Shown here in pieces: positions 52,809 through 62,616 of a stretch of 64,000 bases of DNA (position 1 is the first letter of the stretch; every line of letters starts with the position of its first letter). The position numbers and the translations under genes were made by a program. Location: contig CAXBLT010000015.1 in NCBI GenBank assembly GCA_963976795.1, positions 18,180 through 82,179 of the forward strand, given 5' to 3'. The notes beneath the pieces were generated by a model. It saw only the letters and a list, made by a program, of their open reading frames with translations. It did no database searches and was not told where the DNA came from. The stretch is from UBA7359 sp963976795 (GTDB taxonomy: Bacteria; Pseudomonadota; Gammaproteobacteria; Eutrophobiales; Eutrophobiaceae).

Positions 52809-54063
52809 CCCTAATACTGTAAAAACTATAATGTCGTCAGCCACTGCGTTTAACGTAGATAAAGTTCGTCAGGATTTTCCTATATTGAATGAGCAGGTAC
52901 ACGGTAAGCCGCTAGTGTATCTCGATAACGCGGCTACTGCGCAAAAACCAAAGCAGGTTATAGAAGCCCTGAATACCTATTATCGCGAATCTAATTCCAA
53001 TATTCATCGTGGCGTACATACGCTTAGCGAAAAAGCGACAGCGATTTATGAAAAGGCACGAGACAAGGTTAAAACATTTATTAATGCCGACTCAACGAAA
53101 GAGATTGTGTTTGTACGTGGGGCAACAGAAGCTATTAACCTTGTCGCACAGAGTTTTGGTCGTAACACACTAAAAGCTGGTGATGAGATCATTATCACTG
53201 AACTCGAACATCATTCGAACATCGTTCCCTGGCAAATTCTAAGTGAACAGACTGGCGCAAAACTAAACTATATCCCTATCAATGATGCCGGAGAATTAAT
53301 CCTCGAAGAGTATGAAAAATTACTCAGTGATAAAACACGCATTGTTGCCGTAGGCCATATCTCTAATGCACTGGGCACGATAAACCCAATCAAAACCATT
53401 ACCGACAAAGCCCATGCCGTTGGCGCAAAAGTATTAGTTGATGGTGCTCAAGCTGTTCCACATACACGAGTTGATGTGAAAGAACTGAATTGTGACTTCT
53501 ACGTCTTCTCTGGACATAAGCTATTCGGCCCAACAGGCATCGGGGTACTCTATGGTAAGGAAGCCTTGTTAGAAGCCATGCCGCCATATCAGGGTGGTGG
53601 CGATATGATACAGATGGTCACTATGGAAAAAAGCACCTATAACGCATTGCCGTATAAGTTTGAAGCAGGCACGCCTCATATCGCAGGCGTTATTGGCCTG
53701 GGCGCAGCGGTTGATTATGTCAATGAGCTAGATCTTGAAACTGCGGCGCAATATGAAATAGAGCTCCTTGATTATGCCAATGAACAGGCAGCGCAAGTCG
53801 CTGGATTAAATTTTGTTGGTACCGCAAAAAATAAAACCAGCATCTTATCTTTTACTCTTGATGGCATTCATCCACATGACATCGGTACTATTCTTGATGG
53901 TGAAGGTGTCGCAATCCGTGCTGGACATCATTGTGCCATGCCAGTAATGGAACGATTTAGTATTCCCGCTACGGCCAGAGCTTCATTTGCGTTTTACAAC
54001 ACCCGCGAAGAAGTTGATGCGCTGATTAAAGCGATTGATAAATGCCAGAAGGTATTCAACTAA
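52801..54063 (+). CDS. sufS: Cysteine desulfurase SufS
   Basis: PLP enzyme that takes sulfur from cysteine. About 420 residues; the PLP lysine is in SGHKLFGPTGIG and the persulfide cysteine in RAGHHCAMPV. The ATG at 52801 overlaps the sufD stop by 8 bp; a later ATG at 52831 (MSSATAFNVDKVRQDF) is equally plausible from family starts. It works with SufU just downstream. Confidence 0.96.
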   Translation: MNNPNTVKTIMSSATAFNVDKVRQDFPILNEQVHGKPLVYLDNAATAQKPKQVIEALNTYYRESNSNIHRGVHTLSEKATAIYEKARDKVKTFINADSTKEIVFVRGATEAINLVAQSFGRNTLKAGDEIIITELEHHSNIVPWQILSEQTGAKLNYIPINDAGELILEEYEKLLSDKTRIVAVGHISNALGTINPIKTITDKAHAVGAKVLVDGAQAVPHTRVDVKELNCDFYVFSGHKLFGPTGIGVLYGKEALLEAMPPYQGGGDMIQMVTMEKSTYNALPYKFEAGTPHIAGVIGLGAAVDYVNELDLETAAQYEIELLDYANEQAAQVAGLNFVGTAKNKTSILSFTLDGIHPHDIGTILDGEGVAIRAGHHCAMPVMERFSIPATARASFAFYNTREEVDALIKAIDKCQKVFN

Positions 54064-54509
54064 TGTTTGATATAAAAGATTTATATCAGGAAGTTATTGT
54101 CGATCACAATCGTAGCCCGCGTAATTTTGGCAAACTTGATAATGCCGATACTACGCTCGAAGGTTTTAATCCTCTGTGCGGTGACAAGTTAACGCTCTAT
54201 CTTAAAACCGATGGCAATAAAATTAACGACATTGCATTTGATGGTTCAGGCTGCGCTATCTCAGTCGCATCAGCATCATTAATGACCGACGCAATGAAAG
54301 GAAAATCATTAGGCGAAGCAGAAACACTGTTTAATGAATTTCATAATTTAGTCACCACCGACGATGACTACAACGAAGAACTGCTGGGGAAATTAGCAGC
54401 ATTAGCTGGCGTTAAAGATTATCCCGCCAGAGTTAAATGCGCCTCACTCTGTTGGCATACACTTCATTCAGCACTACAAGGTGATAGCACGCCCGTAAAA
54501 ACCGAATAA
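54063..54509 (+). CDS. sufU: SufU-type sulfur acceptor protein
   Basis: An IscU-like protein that accepts sulfur from SufS (zinc-binding in Gram-positives). The 148-residue protein has the three cysteines in NPLCGDKLTLYL, GSGCAISVASASLM and KCASLCWHTL. The ATG shares a base with the sufS stop (TAATG) and has AAGG nine bases upstream. SufU rather than SufE as partner is less common in gammaproteobacteria. Confidence 0.93.
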   Translation: MFDIKDLYQEVIVDHNRSPRNFGKLDNADTTLEGFNPLCGDKLTLYLKTDGNKINDIAFDGSGCAISVASASLMTDAMKGKSLGEAETLFNEFHNLVTTDDDYNEELLGKLAALAGVKDYPARVKCASLCWHTLHSALQGDSTPVKTE

Positions 54510-54517
54510 TAAATACT

Positions 54518-55075
54518 ATGCAAGAAAATAAACCTATAACTTTAGAACGCGACTGCGAAGCAGTCTTAATTCCTGTCGGAACACCATTGGAATTGCCAGA
54601 AGGCACAGTCGTCTTAATCACACAGTCTTTGGGTGGCAGCTACACCGTCAATGTCAATGGCAACCTCGCCCGTATTTCGGCAAAAGATGCAGATGCCCTT
54701 GGTTTTGAAATAGAAGACAGCATTGATGAAACAATAGAAAAAGAAGTCACAGGTGATGGCAGCGTTGATGAAGATCTGGTCTGGGATCAAATGCGAACCT
54801 GTTATGACCCGGAAATACCGATAAACATAGTTGAGCTTGGCCTTATTTATGAATGTGATATCACTCCACTCGGTGCAGATGGTAATCAGGTCGACATCGT
54901 CATGACACTAACGGCGGCTGGATGTGGCATGGGAGACTTTCTTGCAGAAGATGTTCGTTCAAAGGTACTCACCGTGCCTAATGTAACCCGAGTTAATGTC
55001 AGCGTGACTTTCGAACCACCCTGGAGTCAAGAGATGATGTCGGAGGCGGCACGATTAGAAACAGGAATGTATTAA
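54518..55075 (+). CDS. sufT: Fe-S maturation protein SufT (DUF59/MIP18-like)
   Basis: A 185-residue protein whose C-terminal DUF59 domain (YDPEIPINIVELGLIYE, then TAAGCGMGD and VSVTFEPPWSQEMMS) is shared with eukaryotic CIA factor MIP18; SufT helps mature cluster enzymes under high demand. The N-terminal half is an extra beta-rich region. It follows sufU after 8 bp and closes the core operon. Confidence 0.92.
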   Translation: MQENKPITLERDCEAVLIPVGTPLELPEGTVVLITQSLGGSYTVNVNGNLARISAKDADALGFEIEDSIDETIEKEVTGDGSVDEDLVWDQMRTCYDPEIPINIVELGLIYECDITPLGADGNQVDIVMTLTAAGCGMGDFLAEDVRSKVLTVPNVTRVNVSVTFEPPWSQEMMSEAARLETGMY

Positions 55076-55214
55076 GAGGATTTATCGCACCTACGGCATT
55101 TGGTTACCCTGGCTTTCTCGACCGTACATGCCTCGATTAGCCTGCATTCGTAACGCCGTGCAAAAGCCTCTACAGTAAAATATTATTTTAAATAGCTTAA
55201 TTTTGGAGAATTTT

Positions 55215-55553
55215 GTGGCTGGATGGTTTGATGTAGCCCCTGAAACAGAACTGTTACCGGGACAAGCAAAGTTAGTTGATGTTGATAATGTCATGATCGC
55301 TGTGTTTAATCTGGACGGTGAATATCATGCTATTGAAGATATTTGCACACATGACGGTTCACCCATGCTCGGTTGTGGTCTCGAACCCGACCAAGTGATC
55401 GACGGTGCGGAAATTATCTGCCCGCGCCACGGCGCACGTTTTTGTGTCAAAACAGGTAATGCCCTGACACCACCAGCCTATGAACCAACCACGACATTTC
55501 CAGTTCGAGTAGAAAATGGCATGGTACAAGTCACAGATGATCGCTGGGACTAA
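55215..55553 (+). CDS. Rieske-type [2Fe-2S] ferredoxin
   Basis: A 112-residue Rieske ferredoxin with cluster ligands Cys44-Thr-His46 (CTHDGS) and Cys69-Pro-Arg-His72 (CPRHGARF). It lacks a membrane anchor, so it is a soluble electron carrier of the dioxygenase-ferredoxin type (NirD/SufE-unrelated). Translation starts at GTG 55215 six bases behind TTGGAG; a TTG at 55203 overlaps that site. It lies 139 bp behind sufT and is often found at the end of suf operons. Confidence 0.9.
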   Translation: MAGWFDVAPETELLPGQAKLVDVDNVMIAVFNLDGEYHAIEDICTHDGSPMLGCGLEPDQVIDGAEIICPRHGARFCVKTGNALTPPAYEPTTTFPVRVENGMVQVTDDRWD

Positions 55554-55870
55554 AGACATAAAGAAAATGCGTATTTTACTCAACTCAAGAGCTGCCGAGG
55601 TTTGCAATAGCAGTGCAGACTTCGTGATCAATTCCCCATGCATTACTACACATTCTGGATTCATACGCGACGCTCTCTTACTCTTACAAAAAAGCACTAT
55701 CCTTATCCGTTCCACTAAAAAACATAGGTTTCCAGCTTTTAATTAACATTTTAAGCTAGATTATTGCTTTATATACGAAATTATTGTTATTGGTAGTTTC
55801 ATCAAGGGCGTTGTAACACGTATAATCTCGCGATTTAATAATAAGTAATGATCCAGGGAGATTTGGTTAA
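55554..55870 (+). other. Intergenic region before ndk
   Basis: This 317-bp gap has a 59-codon ORF from 55567 with no ribosome site and no motif; I do not call it a gene. TATAAT at 55821-55826 may be the -10 box of ndk, with only a weak TTCATC at -35. AGGGAG lies just before the ndk start. The block near 55590-55680 looks like a known intergenic repeat family but has no second copy here. Confidence 0.4.
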
Positions 55871-56317
55871 ATGGCACTTGAAAAAACATTCACGATTATT
55901 AAGCCTGACGCAGTTGCTTCGAACTACACCGGCAATATTTTGGCGATGATAGAAGCTGCAGGCCTTCGTGTAATTGCAGCAAAAATGCTGCAGATGTCGG
56001 ATAAACATGCCGAAGGGCTCTATGCAGAACACAAAGAACGTCCTTTTTATGCTTCATTAGCGGGATATATGACCTCTGGTCCGGTATTACTAATGGTGCT
56101 TGAGGGTGAAGATGCCGTCGCAACCTTACGTAAGATAATGGGTGCTACAACCCCGAAAGATGCCGAAGTCGGTACGATTCGTAATCTTTATGCAGAAAAA
56201 GAATTTGAAGATGGTGCACTAGAAAATGCCATACACGGATCTGATAGTCTTGAAAGCGCTAAAAGAGAAATAGATTTTTTCTTTGCAACTGAAGAAATTT
56301 GTCCACGAACACGATAA
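55871..56317 (+). CDS. ndk: Nucleoside diphosphate kinase
   Basis: Balances nucleoside triphosphate pools. The 148-residue protein has FTIIKPDAV and the active-site His122 in ENAIHGSDS. The normally conserved GTIRADFA reads GTIRNLYA, a mild variation also seen in some gammaproteobacteria. First gene of the unit ndk-rlmN-pilW-rodZ. Confidence 0.96.
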   Translation: MALEKTFTIIKPDAVASNYTGNILAMIEAAGLRVIAAKMLQMSDKHAEGLYAEHKERPFYASLAGYMTSGPVLLMVLEGEDAVATLRKIMGATTPKDAEVGTIRNLYAEKEFEDGALENAIHGSDSLESAKREIDFFFATEEICPRTR

Positions 56318-56322
56318 AGAGA

Positions 56323-57411
56323 ATGACTGATAAAACCAATCTACTCGATTACGATAGAAAATCTCTAGAAGCTTATTTCGATGAGATTGGTGATAAGTCT
56401 TTTCGCGCGCAGCAAGTCATAAAATGGATATTTCATCACGGCATCGTTGATTATCAATCGATGACCAACTTGAGTAAAAACTTACGCAGTAAACTTGAAG
56501 AAAATACCACCATTAAACTCCCTAAGATTGTTGCTGAACAAAAATCCGAGGATGGCACACGCAAATGGCTTATTCAGTTAGATAATAAAAACTCTGTTGA
56601 AACAGTATACATACCGGAGAATGACAGAGGTACACTTTGCATTTCATCACAAGTTGGCTGCCCACTGGATTGCAAGTTCTGCTCAACCGCACAGCAAGGC
56701 TTTAACCGTAATCTGACAACCAGTGAAATAATCGGCCAGGTCTGGATAGCCAACAAGGCGTTAGGCTGTTTTGAAAGCGGCAAACGTATGATAACTAATA
56801 TCGTATTTATGGGTATGGGCGAACCCTTACTCAATTATGCCAATGTACTCAAGGCCATAAATCTATTAACAGATGATCTGGCATTCGGTCTTGCACGTCG
56901 TCGCGTTACTGTCAGTACTTCAGGCATTATCCCTGAAATTGATAGATTGAAAGAGGATACAAATGTGAGCCTCGCAATTTCATTACATGCCAGCAACAAT
57001 GAACTACGGGATAGTATTGTTCCGATAAACCGCTCATACCCACTGGTAGAACTACTGGCTGCATGTAAACGCTTTTCTGAAGGCAGAGATGATGATGCTG
57101 TTACAATTGAATACGTCATGCTAAACGGTGTAAACGATAGCACTCAGGATGCGCGGGAACTCGTGAAATGCCTGGAAGGCTTGCCTTCTAAAGTAAACCT
57201 GATCCCGTTTAACAAATTCCCGGGGACGAATTATACTTGCTCGAATATGGACACTATTAATGCATTTAGAGATATATTGATGAAGGCCGGCATATTCACC
57301 ATTACACGTAAGACACGTGGCGATGATATAGATGCAGCCTGCGGACAACTTGTTGGCAAAGTTGCATCAAAAGCGGCCAGACATCAAAAGCAACGAGCAG
57401 AGCTAACCTAA
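56323..57411 (+). CDS. rlmN: 23S rRNA and tRNA adenine C2-methyltransferase RlmN
   Basis: Radical-SAM enzyme that methylates A2503 of 23S rRNA and A37 of some tRNAs. The 362-residue protein has the cluster motif CPLDCKFC (Cys113, Cys117, Cys120) and the GMGEPLLNY segment. I choose ATG 56323 behind AAAGAG; the longer reading from TTG 56299 lies inside ndk. Its stop shares a base with pilW (TAATG). Confidence 0.95.
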   Translation: MTDKTNLLDYDRKSLEAYFDEIGDKSFRAQQVIKWIFHHGIVDYQSMTNLSKNLRSKLEENTTIKLPKIVAEQKSEDGTRKWLIQLDNKNSVETVYIPENDRGTLCISSQVGCPLDCKFCSTAQQGFNRNLTTSEIIGQVWIANKALGCFESGKRMITNIVFMGMGEPLLNYANVLKAINLLTDDLAFGLARRRVTVSTSGIIPEIDRLKEDTNVSLAISLHASNNELRDSIVPINRSYPLVELLAACKRFSEGRDDDAVTIEYVMLNGVNDSTQDARELVKCLEGLPSKVNLIPFNKFPGTNYTCSNMDTINAFRDILMKAGIFTITRKTRGDDIDAACGQLVGKVASKAARHQKQRAELT

Positions 57412-58187
57412 TGCCTCTACTAATGCAAAAGATAACCCTTATGCTGGCAATCACTATTGCACTTGCTGCTTGTAATCAGGTACGTCCATCAAATCAAAAC
57501 ATAAGCGCATCACAAACGACTAATGAAGTTGCTGCTGCCAATCTTGATCTTGGCATTGAGTATATGAAACAAGGTGCGTATGAAAACGCATTGAAAAACC
57601 TGGAAAAAGCAAAAAAAGCCGATCCTAACTACGCACCAACATATAATGTTATCGGTTTACTGTATCAACGACTCGGTGATAACAAAAAAGCTGAAGATAA
57701 TTTTAAACGTGCATTGAGCTTAAACAACAATGATTCGTCCACTCTCAATAACTATGGCAACTATCTGTGTCAGCAAAACAGGCTTGAAGAAGCGGAGAAA
57801 ACATTCTTGAAGGCTGCGGCAAACCCATTATATGAATCACCAGAGATCGCTATTACCAATGCGGGCTTATGTCTGAGTAATCACCAGAGAGAAAACGACG
57901 CTGAGAAATATTACAGACAAGCGTTACAAATAAATCCGCTCGTTCCACAAGCATTGATAAAAATGTGTGAAATATCATTCAAGCAACCAAATTATTTATC
58001 GGCTCGAGGATATTTACAGCGTTATCAGCAAGCCGCCCGGCATACGGCAAGAAGTCTCTGGCTTGGGATACAGATTGAACAAGAGCTCGGTGATAAAGAT
58101 GCCGTTTCCAGCTATGTTCTACAATTGAAAAATAATTACCCCGATTCTCAAGAAGCAACACTACTACATGAGTCAAGGATTCAATAG
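57411..58187 (+). CDS. pilW: Type IV pilus assembly lipoprotein PilW/PilF
   Basis: An outer-membrane TPR lipoprotein that helps the PilQ secretin assemble. The 258-residue protein has a lipobox LAAC (Cys21) and about six TPR-like units (the first NLDLGIEYMKQGAYENALKN). The gene order rlmN-pilW-rodZ is conserved in gammaproteobacteria. It implies a type IV pilus elsewhere in the genome. Confidence 0.9.
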   Translation: MPLLMQKITLMLAITIALAACNQVRPSNQNISASQTTNEVAAANLDLGIEYMKQGAYENALKNLEKAKKADPNYAPTYNVIGLLYQRLGDNKKAEDNFKRALSLNNNDSSTLNNYGNYLCQQNRLEEAEKTFLKAAANPLYESPEIAITNAGLCLSNHQRENDAEKYYRQALQINPLVPQALIKMCEISFKQPNYLSARGYLQRYQQAARHTARSLWLGIQIEQELGDKDAVSSYVLQLKNNYPDSQEATLLHESRIQ

Positions 58188-59105
58188 ATGCCTGAAACTT
58201 TAGATACTAATAACGCAGAGTTATTTGACACGCCAGGACTGCTACTTCGCACCCAACGTGAAAAGCAGGGTCTATCGGCACAAGAAATTGCGAAACGTAC
58301 TCACCTTGATATAAAAATAGTTGAATCGATTGAACAAGACAGCGACGAAGGAATGCCCGCTGCGACTTATGTCAGAGGCTATCTGCGTAGTTATGCCAAG
58401 ATAGTCGGTGTTGACCCTGATCATATCATTACACTTTACAATTCCGATTCACCTCAACCGCCACCTGAAATTTTACCTGAAGTAAAACAACCATCGCAGG
58501 TAAGTAGCAGCGATAAACCTGTTAAAGCATTCACCTATCTGATAACCCTGGGCCTCGTATTACTACTGTTAATCTGGTATCAAAGTAACTTTGTTGTCGA
58601 TACTTCAGTCATTAATGAACCGGAAAATTACAATTCACAGACCAGTATTAATGGTGTTGATATTACCTACGATATAGTAAAACATCCAAACTCATGGCAA
58701 TCGCCTAAAAACATTCCAGCGCCTGAGCTTGTATCACCAGAGCTTGCTGATCATAACGACGCACTTGAGTTGCAATCAGATAATGGAGAACAAACGCTAG
58801 GCATATTACCTATAGAGGGAATTGATAGTGAAACGCCTCCCTCTGCCACAGGCTCTGGTCCTGACACGATTGATTTGGAAGTGAAACGAGATTCCTGGAT
58901 TGAAATCAAAGATGCCAATGATCAGAAACTATTTCATGACCTCGCTCTTGGCGGTGAAAAACATTCCATACATGGAACAGCGCCATTTAACGTATTATTC
59001 GGCTTTTCGCCCGGCGTCACTATGAAATTTAATGGCAAGATATTTAATCACTCGCGTTATTCCAATAACGGTATTGCCCGATTCAAATTACCCGAACCAC
59101 AGTAA
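58188..59105 (+). CDS. rodZ: Cytoskeleton protein RodZ
   Basis: Links MreB to the elongation machinery. The 305-residue protein has an N-terminal helix-turn-helix (LLRTQREKQGLSAQEIAKRTHL), a membrane helix (LITLGLVLLLLIWYQSNF, about 121-138) and a periplasmic DUF4115 domain at the end (ETIDLEVKRDSWIEIKDAN-like). It abuts pilW directly. Confidence 0.92.
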   Translation: MPETLDTNNAELFDTPGLLLRTQREKQGLSAQEIAKRTHLDIKIVESIEQDSDEGMPAATYVRGYLRSYAKIVGVDPDHIITLYNSDSPQPPPEILPEVKQPSQVSSSDKPVKAFTYLITLGLVLLLLIWYQSNFVVDTSVINEPENYNSQTSINGVDITYDIVKHPNSWQSPKNIPAPELVSPELADHNDALELQSDNGEQTLGILPIEGIDSETPPSATGSGPDTIDLEVKRDSWIEIKDANDQKLFHDLALGGEKHSIHGTAPFNVLFGFSPGVTMKFNGKIFNHSRYSNNGIARFKLPEPQ

Positions 59106-59178
59106 ATTTGTTCGTAAATACATTCGTTTCTTTCTGCTAAACTGCGCTTTTTCTTAAGCGACTATTGGAGACTTTTTG

Positions 59179-60447
59179 ATGGCTAAGATACAAGCGATTC
59201 GTGGTATGCATGACATCCTCATGCAAGACACGCCGCGCTGGCAATACCTTGAAGAGTCCATTGGTCTTATCCTGAAACAATATGCGTATCAGGAAATCCG
59301 TCTGCCCATAGTCGAAAAAACTGAACTGTTCAAACGATCTATCGGAGACAACACAGATATTGTTGCCAAGGAAATGTATAGCTTCGATGACAAGAATAAA
59401 ACCAGTCTGACGTTAAGACCTGAAGGAACAGCTGGCTGTGTTCGCGCTGGCATTGAACATGGCTTATTCCATAATCAAACCCAACGACTTTGGTATATCG
59501 GGCCAATGTTTCGACACGAGCGCCCGCAAAAAGGACGACAACGGCAATTTCACCAGATAGGTGTTGAGGCATTCGGCTTTACCGGACCTGATATAGACGC
59601 CGAACAGATATTAATGTGCGCGCGAATATGGAAGGCACTGAACCTGAGAGACATTAGCCTTGAAATAAATTCGCTCGGCACCAGTGACTCGCGCGCAAAC
59701 TACAGAAAAATACTGGTCGATTATTTCTCGTCCAATAAAGACAAGCTTGATGATGACAGTCTCGTCCGCCTTGAACAAAACCCGCTACGTATACTCGATA
59801 GCAAAAACCCGGATATGCGCGGCTTAATAAACGAATCTCCAACCCTGGACGAACACCTCGATAGTGAATCTGCCGATCATTTTGCGGGTTTGAAAGAAAT
59901 ACTGGATAGTGCCGGGATCAAATATAAGGTGAACCCAAGACTTGTCAGAGGTCTGGATTATTATGGAAAAACGGTTTTTGAGTGGGTTACCACTCAACTC
60001 GGCGCACAGGGCACCGTTTGTGCTGGCGGACGTTATGACGGCTTGGTAGAACACCACGGCGCTTCACCGACACCGGCTGTTGGTTTTGCTATGGGGCTTG
60101 AACGGCTACAAGAATTAGTTGATTTCAGCAAAATGCCAGACAAACAATCACCTCATGTATATTTAATATTATCCGGGAAGCTAGCAACAGAACGTGGAAT
60201 TTTGTTGGCTGAACAGCTTCGAGACCAATTACCTCATCTTAGAATACTAAGTCATTGCGGTGGTGGCAGTCTAAAAAGCCAATTCAAGAAGGCCGATAAA
60301 TCCAGGGCGCAACTTGCGCTTGTTTTAGCCGAAGATGAAATTGTGCAAAATCAGGCAACTATTAAGTTTCTACGGGCAGAGACCCCGCAAATTGTCATCA
60401 AATGGCCTGAAATAGCAGATTTTCTGCGCAATAACCTCTCGTTCTAA
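59179..60447 (+). CDS. hisS: Histidyl-tRNA synthetase
   Basis: Charges tRNA-His. A class II enzyme of 422 residues with motif 2 LWYIGPMFRHERPQKGRQRQF, the His-specific LVRGLDYYGKTVFEW and motif 3 AVGFAMGLERL. I choose ATG 59179, eight bases behind TTGGAG. In most relatives ispG lies between rodZ and hisS; here only 73 bp separate them. Confidence 0.97.
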   Translation: MAKIQAIRGMHDILMQDTPRWQYLEESIGLILKQYAYQEIRLPIVEKTELFKRSIGDNTDIVAKEMYSFDDKNKTSLTLRPEGTAGCVRAGIEHGLFHNQTQRLWYIGPMFRHERPQKGRQRQFHQIGVEAFGFTGPDIDAEQILMCARIWKALNLRDISLEINSLGTSDSRANYRKILVDYFSSNKDKLDDDSLVRLEQNPLRILDSKNPDMRGLINESPTLDEHLDSESADHFAGLKEILDSAGIKYKVNPRLVRGLDYYGKTVFEWVTTQLGAQGTVCAGGRYDGLVEHHGASPTPAVGFAMGLERLQELVDFSKMPDKQSPHVYLILSGKLATERGILLAEQLRDQLPHLRILSHCGGGSLKSQFKKADKSRAQLALVLAEDEIVQNQATIKFLRAETPQIVIKWPEIADFLRNNLSF

Positions 60448-60578
60448 AGATATCTGCTAATTCACTCAAATAAGTGTCTCTTAACACTAAACAAACGTAA
60501 AACCCACGTTATAATGTGCGCCCTCTGCGCGTGGTAATACCACACTGAGCAATCAAGAACTCCCAGGAGATTTTAGAA

Positions 60579-61211
60579 GTGGACGTTTACAAGACAGAAG
60601 AAGAACAAGTTGAAGCCATAAAAAAATGGTGGCAGGAAAACGGTAAGTCGATTATTGCCGGTGTTGTTATTGGCATCACCGCTATTTTCGGTTGGCGCGC
60701 CTATGATAGCCATACTGCAGTACAAGCCGAACAGGCATCTGTACTGTATGAGCAGATGCTAGTTGCTGCACGTACGAACGACGAAGAGAATGCCCTCGTT
60801 TATGCCAACCGCATATTCGATGACTATAAGTCCAGCACCTATGCTGTGTTTGCATCGCTAATGCTAGCTAAAGTTGCCGCTGAAGCAGGTGAGCTTGAAG
60901 AAGCTGAAACGCATTTGCGCTGGGTAATGGGAAATAGCTCGCAAGCAGAATTTAAACATATCGCACGCTTACGTCTGGCACGAGTATTAATCGCCAACGA
61001 TAAGCTAGAACTTGCAACTGAAACGCTAAATATAAGCAAACCTGGCGATTTCGTTGCTCGCTATGATGAATTGCGCGGCGACATCTATGCCAAGCAAGGT
61101 AAATCTGATGAAGCAATAAAAGCTTATGAAAAGTCGCTCGCAAACTCAAAAGGATCTGGAGATGCGCAATCGCTTTTGCAAATGAAGCTTAATGATTTAG
61201 GTAGAAGTTAA
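60579..61211 (+). CDS. yfgM: YfgM-like ancillary SecYEG protein
   Basis: YfgM is an inner-membrane TPR protein that joins the translocon with the chaperone PpiD. The 210-residue protein starts at GTG behind AGGAGA (DVYKTEEEQVEAIKKWW), has one membrane helix (about 21-38, SIIAGVVIGITAIFGW) and periplasmic TPR-like helices. The order hisS-yfgM-bamB-der is conserved. Confidence 0.9.
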   Translation: MDVYKTEEEQVEAIKKWWQENGKSIIAGVVIGITAIFGWRAYDSHTAVQAEQASVLYEQMLVAARTNDEENALVYANRIFDDYKSSTYAVFASLMLAKVAAEAGELEEAETHLRWVMGNSSQAEFKHIARLRLARVLIANDKLELATETLNISKPGDFVARYDELRGDIYAKQGKSDEAIKAYEKSLANSKGSGDAQSLLQMKLNDLGRS

Positions 61212-61212
61212 T

Positions 61213-62553
61213 TTGTATTCACCTTTACGTGCCTTAGTACTACTCATTATATTCTCCACTTGCGTTGGCTGTGGTGCCAAGCAAGCTATGAAGGATATGT
61301 TCGCGAGTGATGACGATAATTCTGAACCACCATCGCCGTTGGTCGACATTGTTTCAACCGCAGATCTGAAGAAAACCTGGTCAAAGAATATTGGTAAAGG
61401 CACTGATGAATTATTCATCAAGCTTACCCCGGTGGTTATGGGTGAACATGTCTTTATCGCCGATACTCGTGGAGAGATCGTGGCTCTCTTTGCCGAAACA
61501 GGTAAAGAAGTCTGGGAAAACGACAGTGATCTTCCCATTACGGGCGGACCTGGCGCTGATGAAAACCTTGTCTTAGTCGGCACTAGCGAAGGTGATGTCC
61601 TTGCACTTCTGAGTGAATCAGGAGAAGAAGCCTGGCGCACTAAAGTCTCCAGTGAGATTTTGTCTCCACCACGAGAAGCCGATGGTGTGGTGGTCGTTAG
61701 GACTATCGATGGAAAAATATTCGCGCTTGATGCAGGCACTGGTGATCGACTGTGGATTTATGACCGCACTGTACCTAATCTAACCTTACGCGGCACCAGT
61801 ACCCCGGTCATCGCGGGAGGCCTGGTCATTGCTGGATTTGATGGTGGCAGACTCACAGCACTTGAATTAAAGACCGGCAAATTAATCTGGGAAGCAAAGG
61901 TCGCCATTCCACGAGGCAGAAGTCAGCTTGAACGCATGGTCGATATTGATTCTCAACCCTTGATTTTAGACGATACAATCTATGTCACCACATTTCAGGC
62001 CAATGTCTCGGCATTATCATTAGATAGTGGACAGATACTTTGGCAACGAGACATCTCCTCTCACTCTGAGTTAAGCGCCGACTTTGAACACCTTTATGTA
62101 ACCGATTATCTGGGAAACATCTGGGCTCTTGACCGTTTTTCAGGTAGCTCCATCTGGAAACAGGAGAAATTGATACACAGGAAAGTAACTGGCCCGGCGA
62201 TTCTCGACGATAAGATCATTGTGGGAGACTTGGAAGGCTACTTACATTGGTTGGATAAAGAAACCGGCGATTTTGCAACTCGAATTGAAGTTGAAGAATC
62301 ACCAATCTTGACCAAACCCATCGTTTCAAACGGTATGCTCTTCGCCTATTCAAGCGGGGGCAGACTGGCCGCTTATACTTATAAAAATAACGAAGTAACG
62401 GGTAGACCAAACAAACCTGTCATCGTAAAAGAAGAACCTGAAACCAAAGAAACAATACAGGCAGATGAGACGCCCACAGAAGATGCAGAGGAAGAAAGCT
62501 CTTTCTTTGGAAGCTTTCTGGACATATTCTCTGGTGATGACGAAGAAGAATAA
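61213..62553 (+). CDS. bamB: Outer-membrane assembly lipoprotein BamB
   Basis: A beta-propeller lipoprotein of the BAM complex. The 446-residue protein begins at TTG with the signal YSPLRALVLLIIFSTCVGC, lipobox Cys20, followed by eight PQQ-like repeats (for example GDRLWIYDR, GKLIWEAKV, GQILWQRDI). The acidic tail (about 400-446) is longer than in E. coli BamB (392). A near ATG is followed at once by a stop, so TTG is the start. Confidence 0.91.
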   Translation: MYSPLRALVLLIIFSTCVGCGAKQAMKDMFASDDDNSEPPSPLVDIVSTADLKKTWSKNIGKGTDELFIKLTPVVMGEHVFIADTRGEIVALFAETGKEVWENDSDLPITGGPGADENLVLVGTSEGDVLALLSESGEEAWRTKVSSEILSPPREADGVVVVRTIDGKIFALDAGTGDRLWIYDRTVPNLTLRGTSTPVIAGGLVIAGFDGGRLTALELKTGKLIWEAKVAIPRGRSQLERMVDIDSQPLILDDTIYVTTFQANVSALSLDSGQILWQRDISSHSELSADFEHLYVTDYLGNIWALDRFSGSSIWKQEKLIHRKVTGPAILDDKIIVGDLEGYLHWLDKETGDFATRIEVEESPILTKPIVSNGMLFAYSSGGRLAAYTYKNNEVTGRPNKPVIVKEEPETKETIQADETPTEDAEEESSFFGSFLDIFSGDDEEE

Positions 62554-62616
62554 GCTCAGCTTAAAAACTTCGACATTACTAATGAATAACTCAACCCCAC
62601 AACCCTAGCAACAACT

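Noticed and set aside
55076..55202. 127-bp gap between sufT and the Rieske gene as a third copy of the dispersed repeat
   Set aside because: Compared on both strands with the copies at 5139 and 47651, no convincing alignment was seen.
55567..55746. 59-codon ORF beginning MRILLNSRAAEVC
   Set aside because: No ribosome-binding site or motif; the sequence looks like a non-coding intergenic repeat, and overlapping ORFs on the other strand are equally open.
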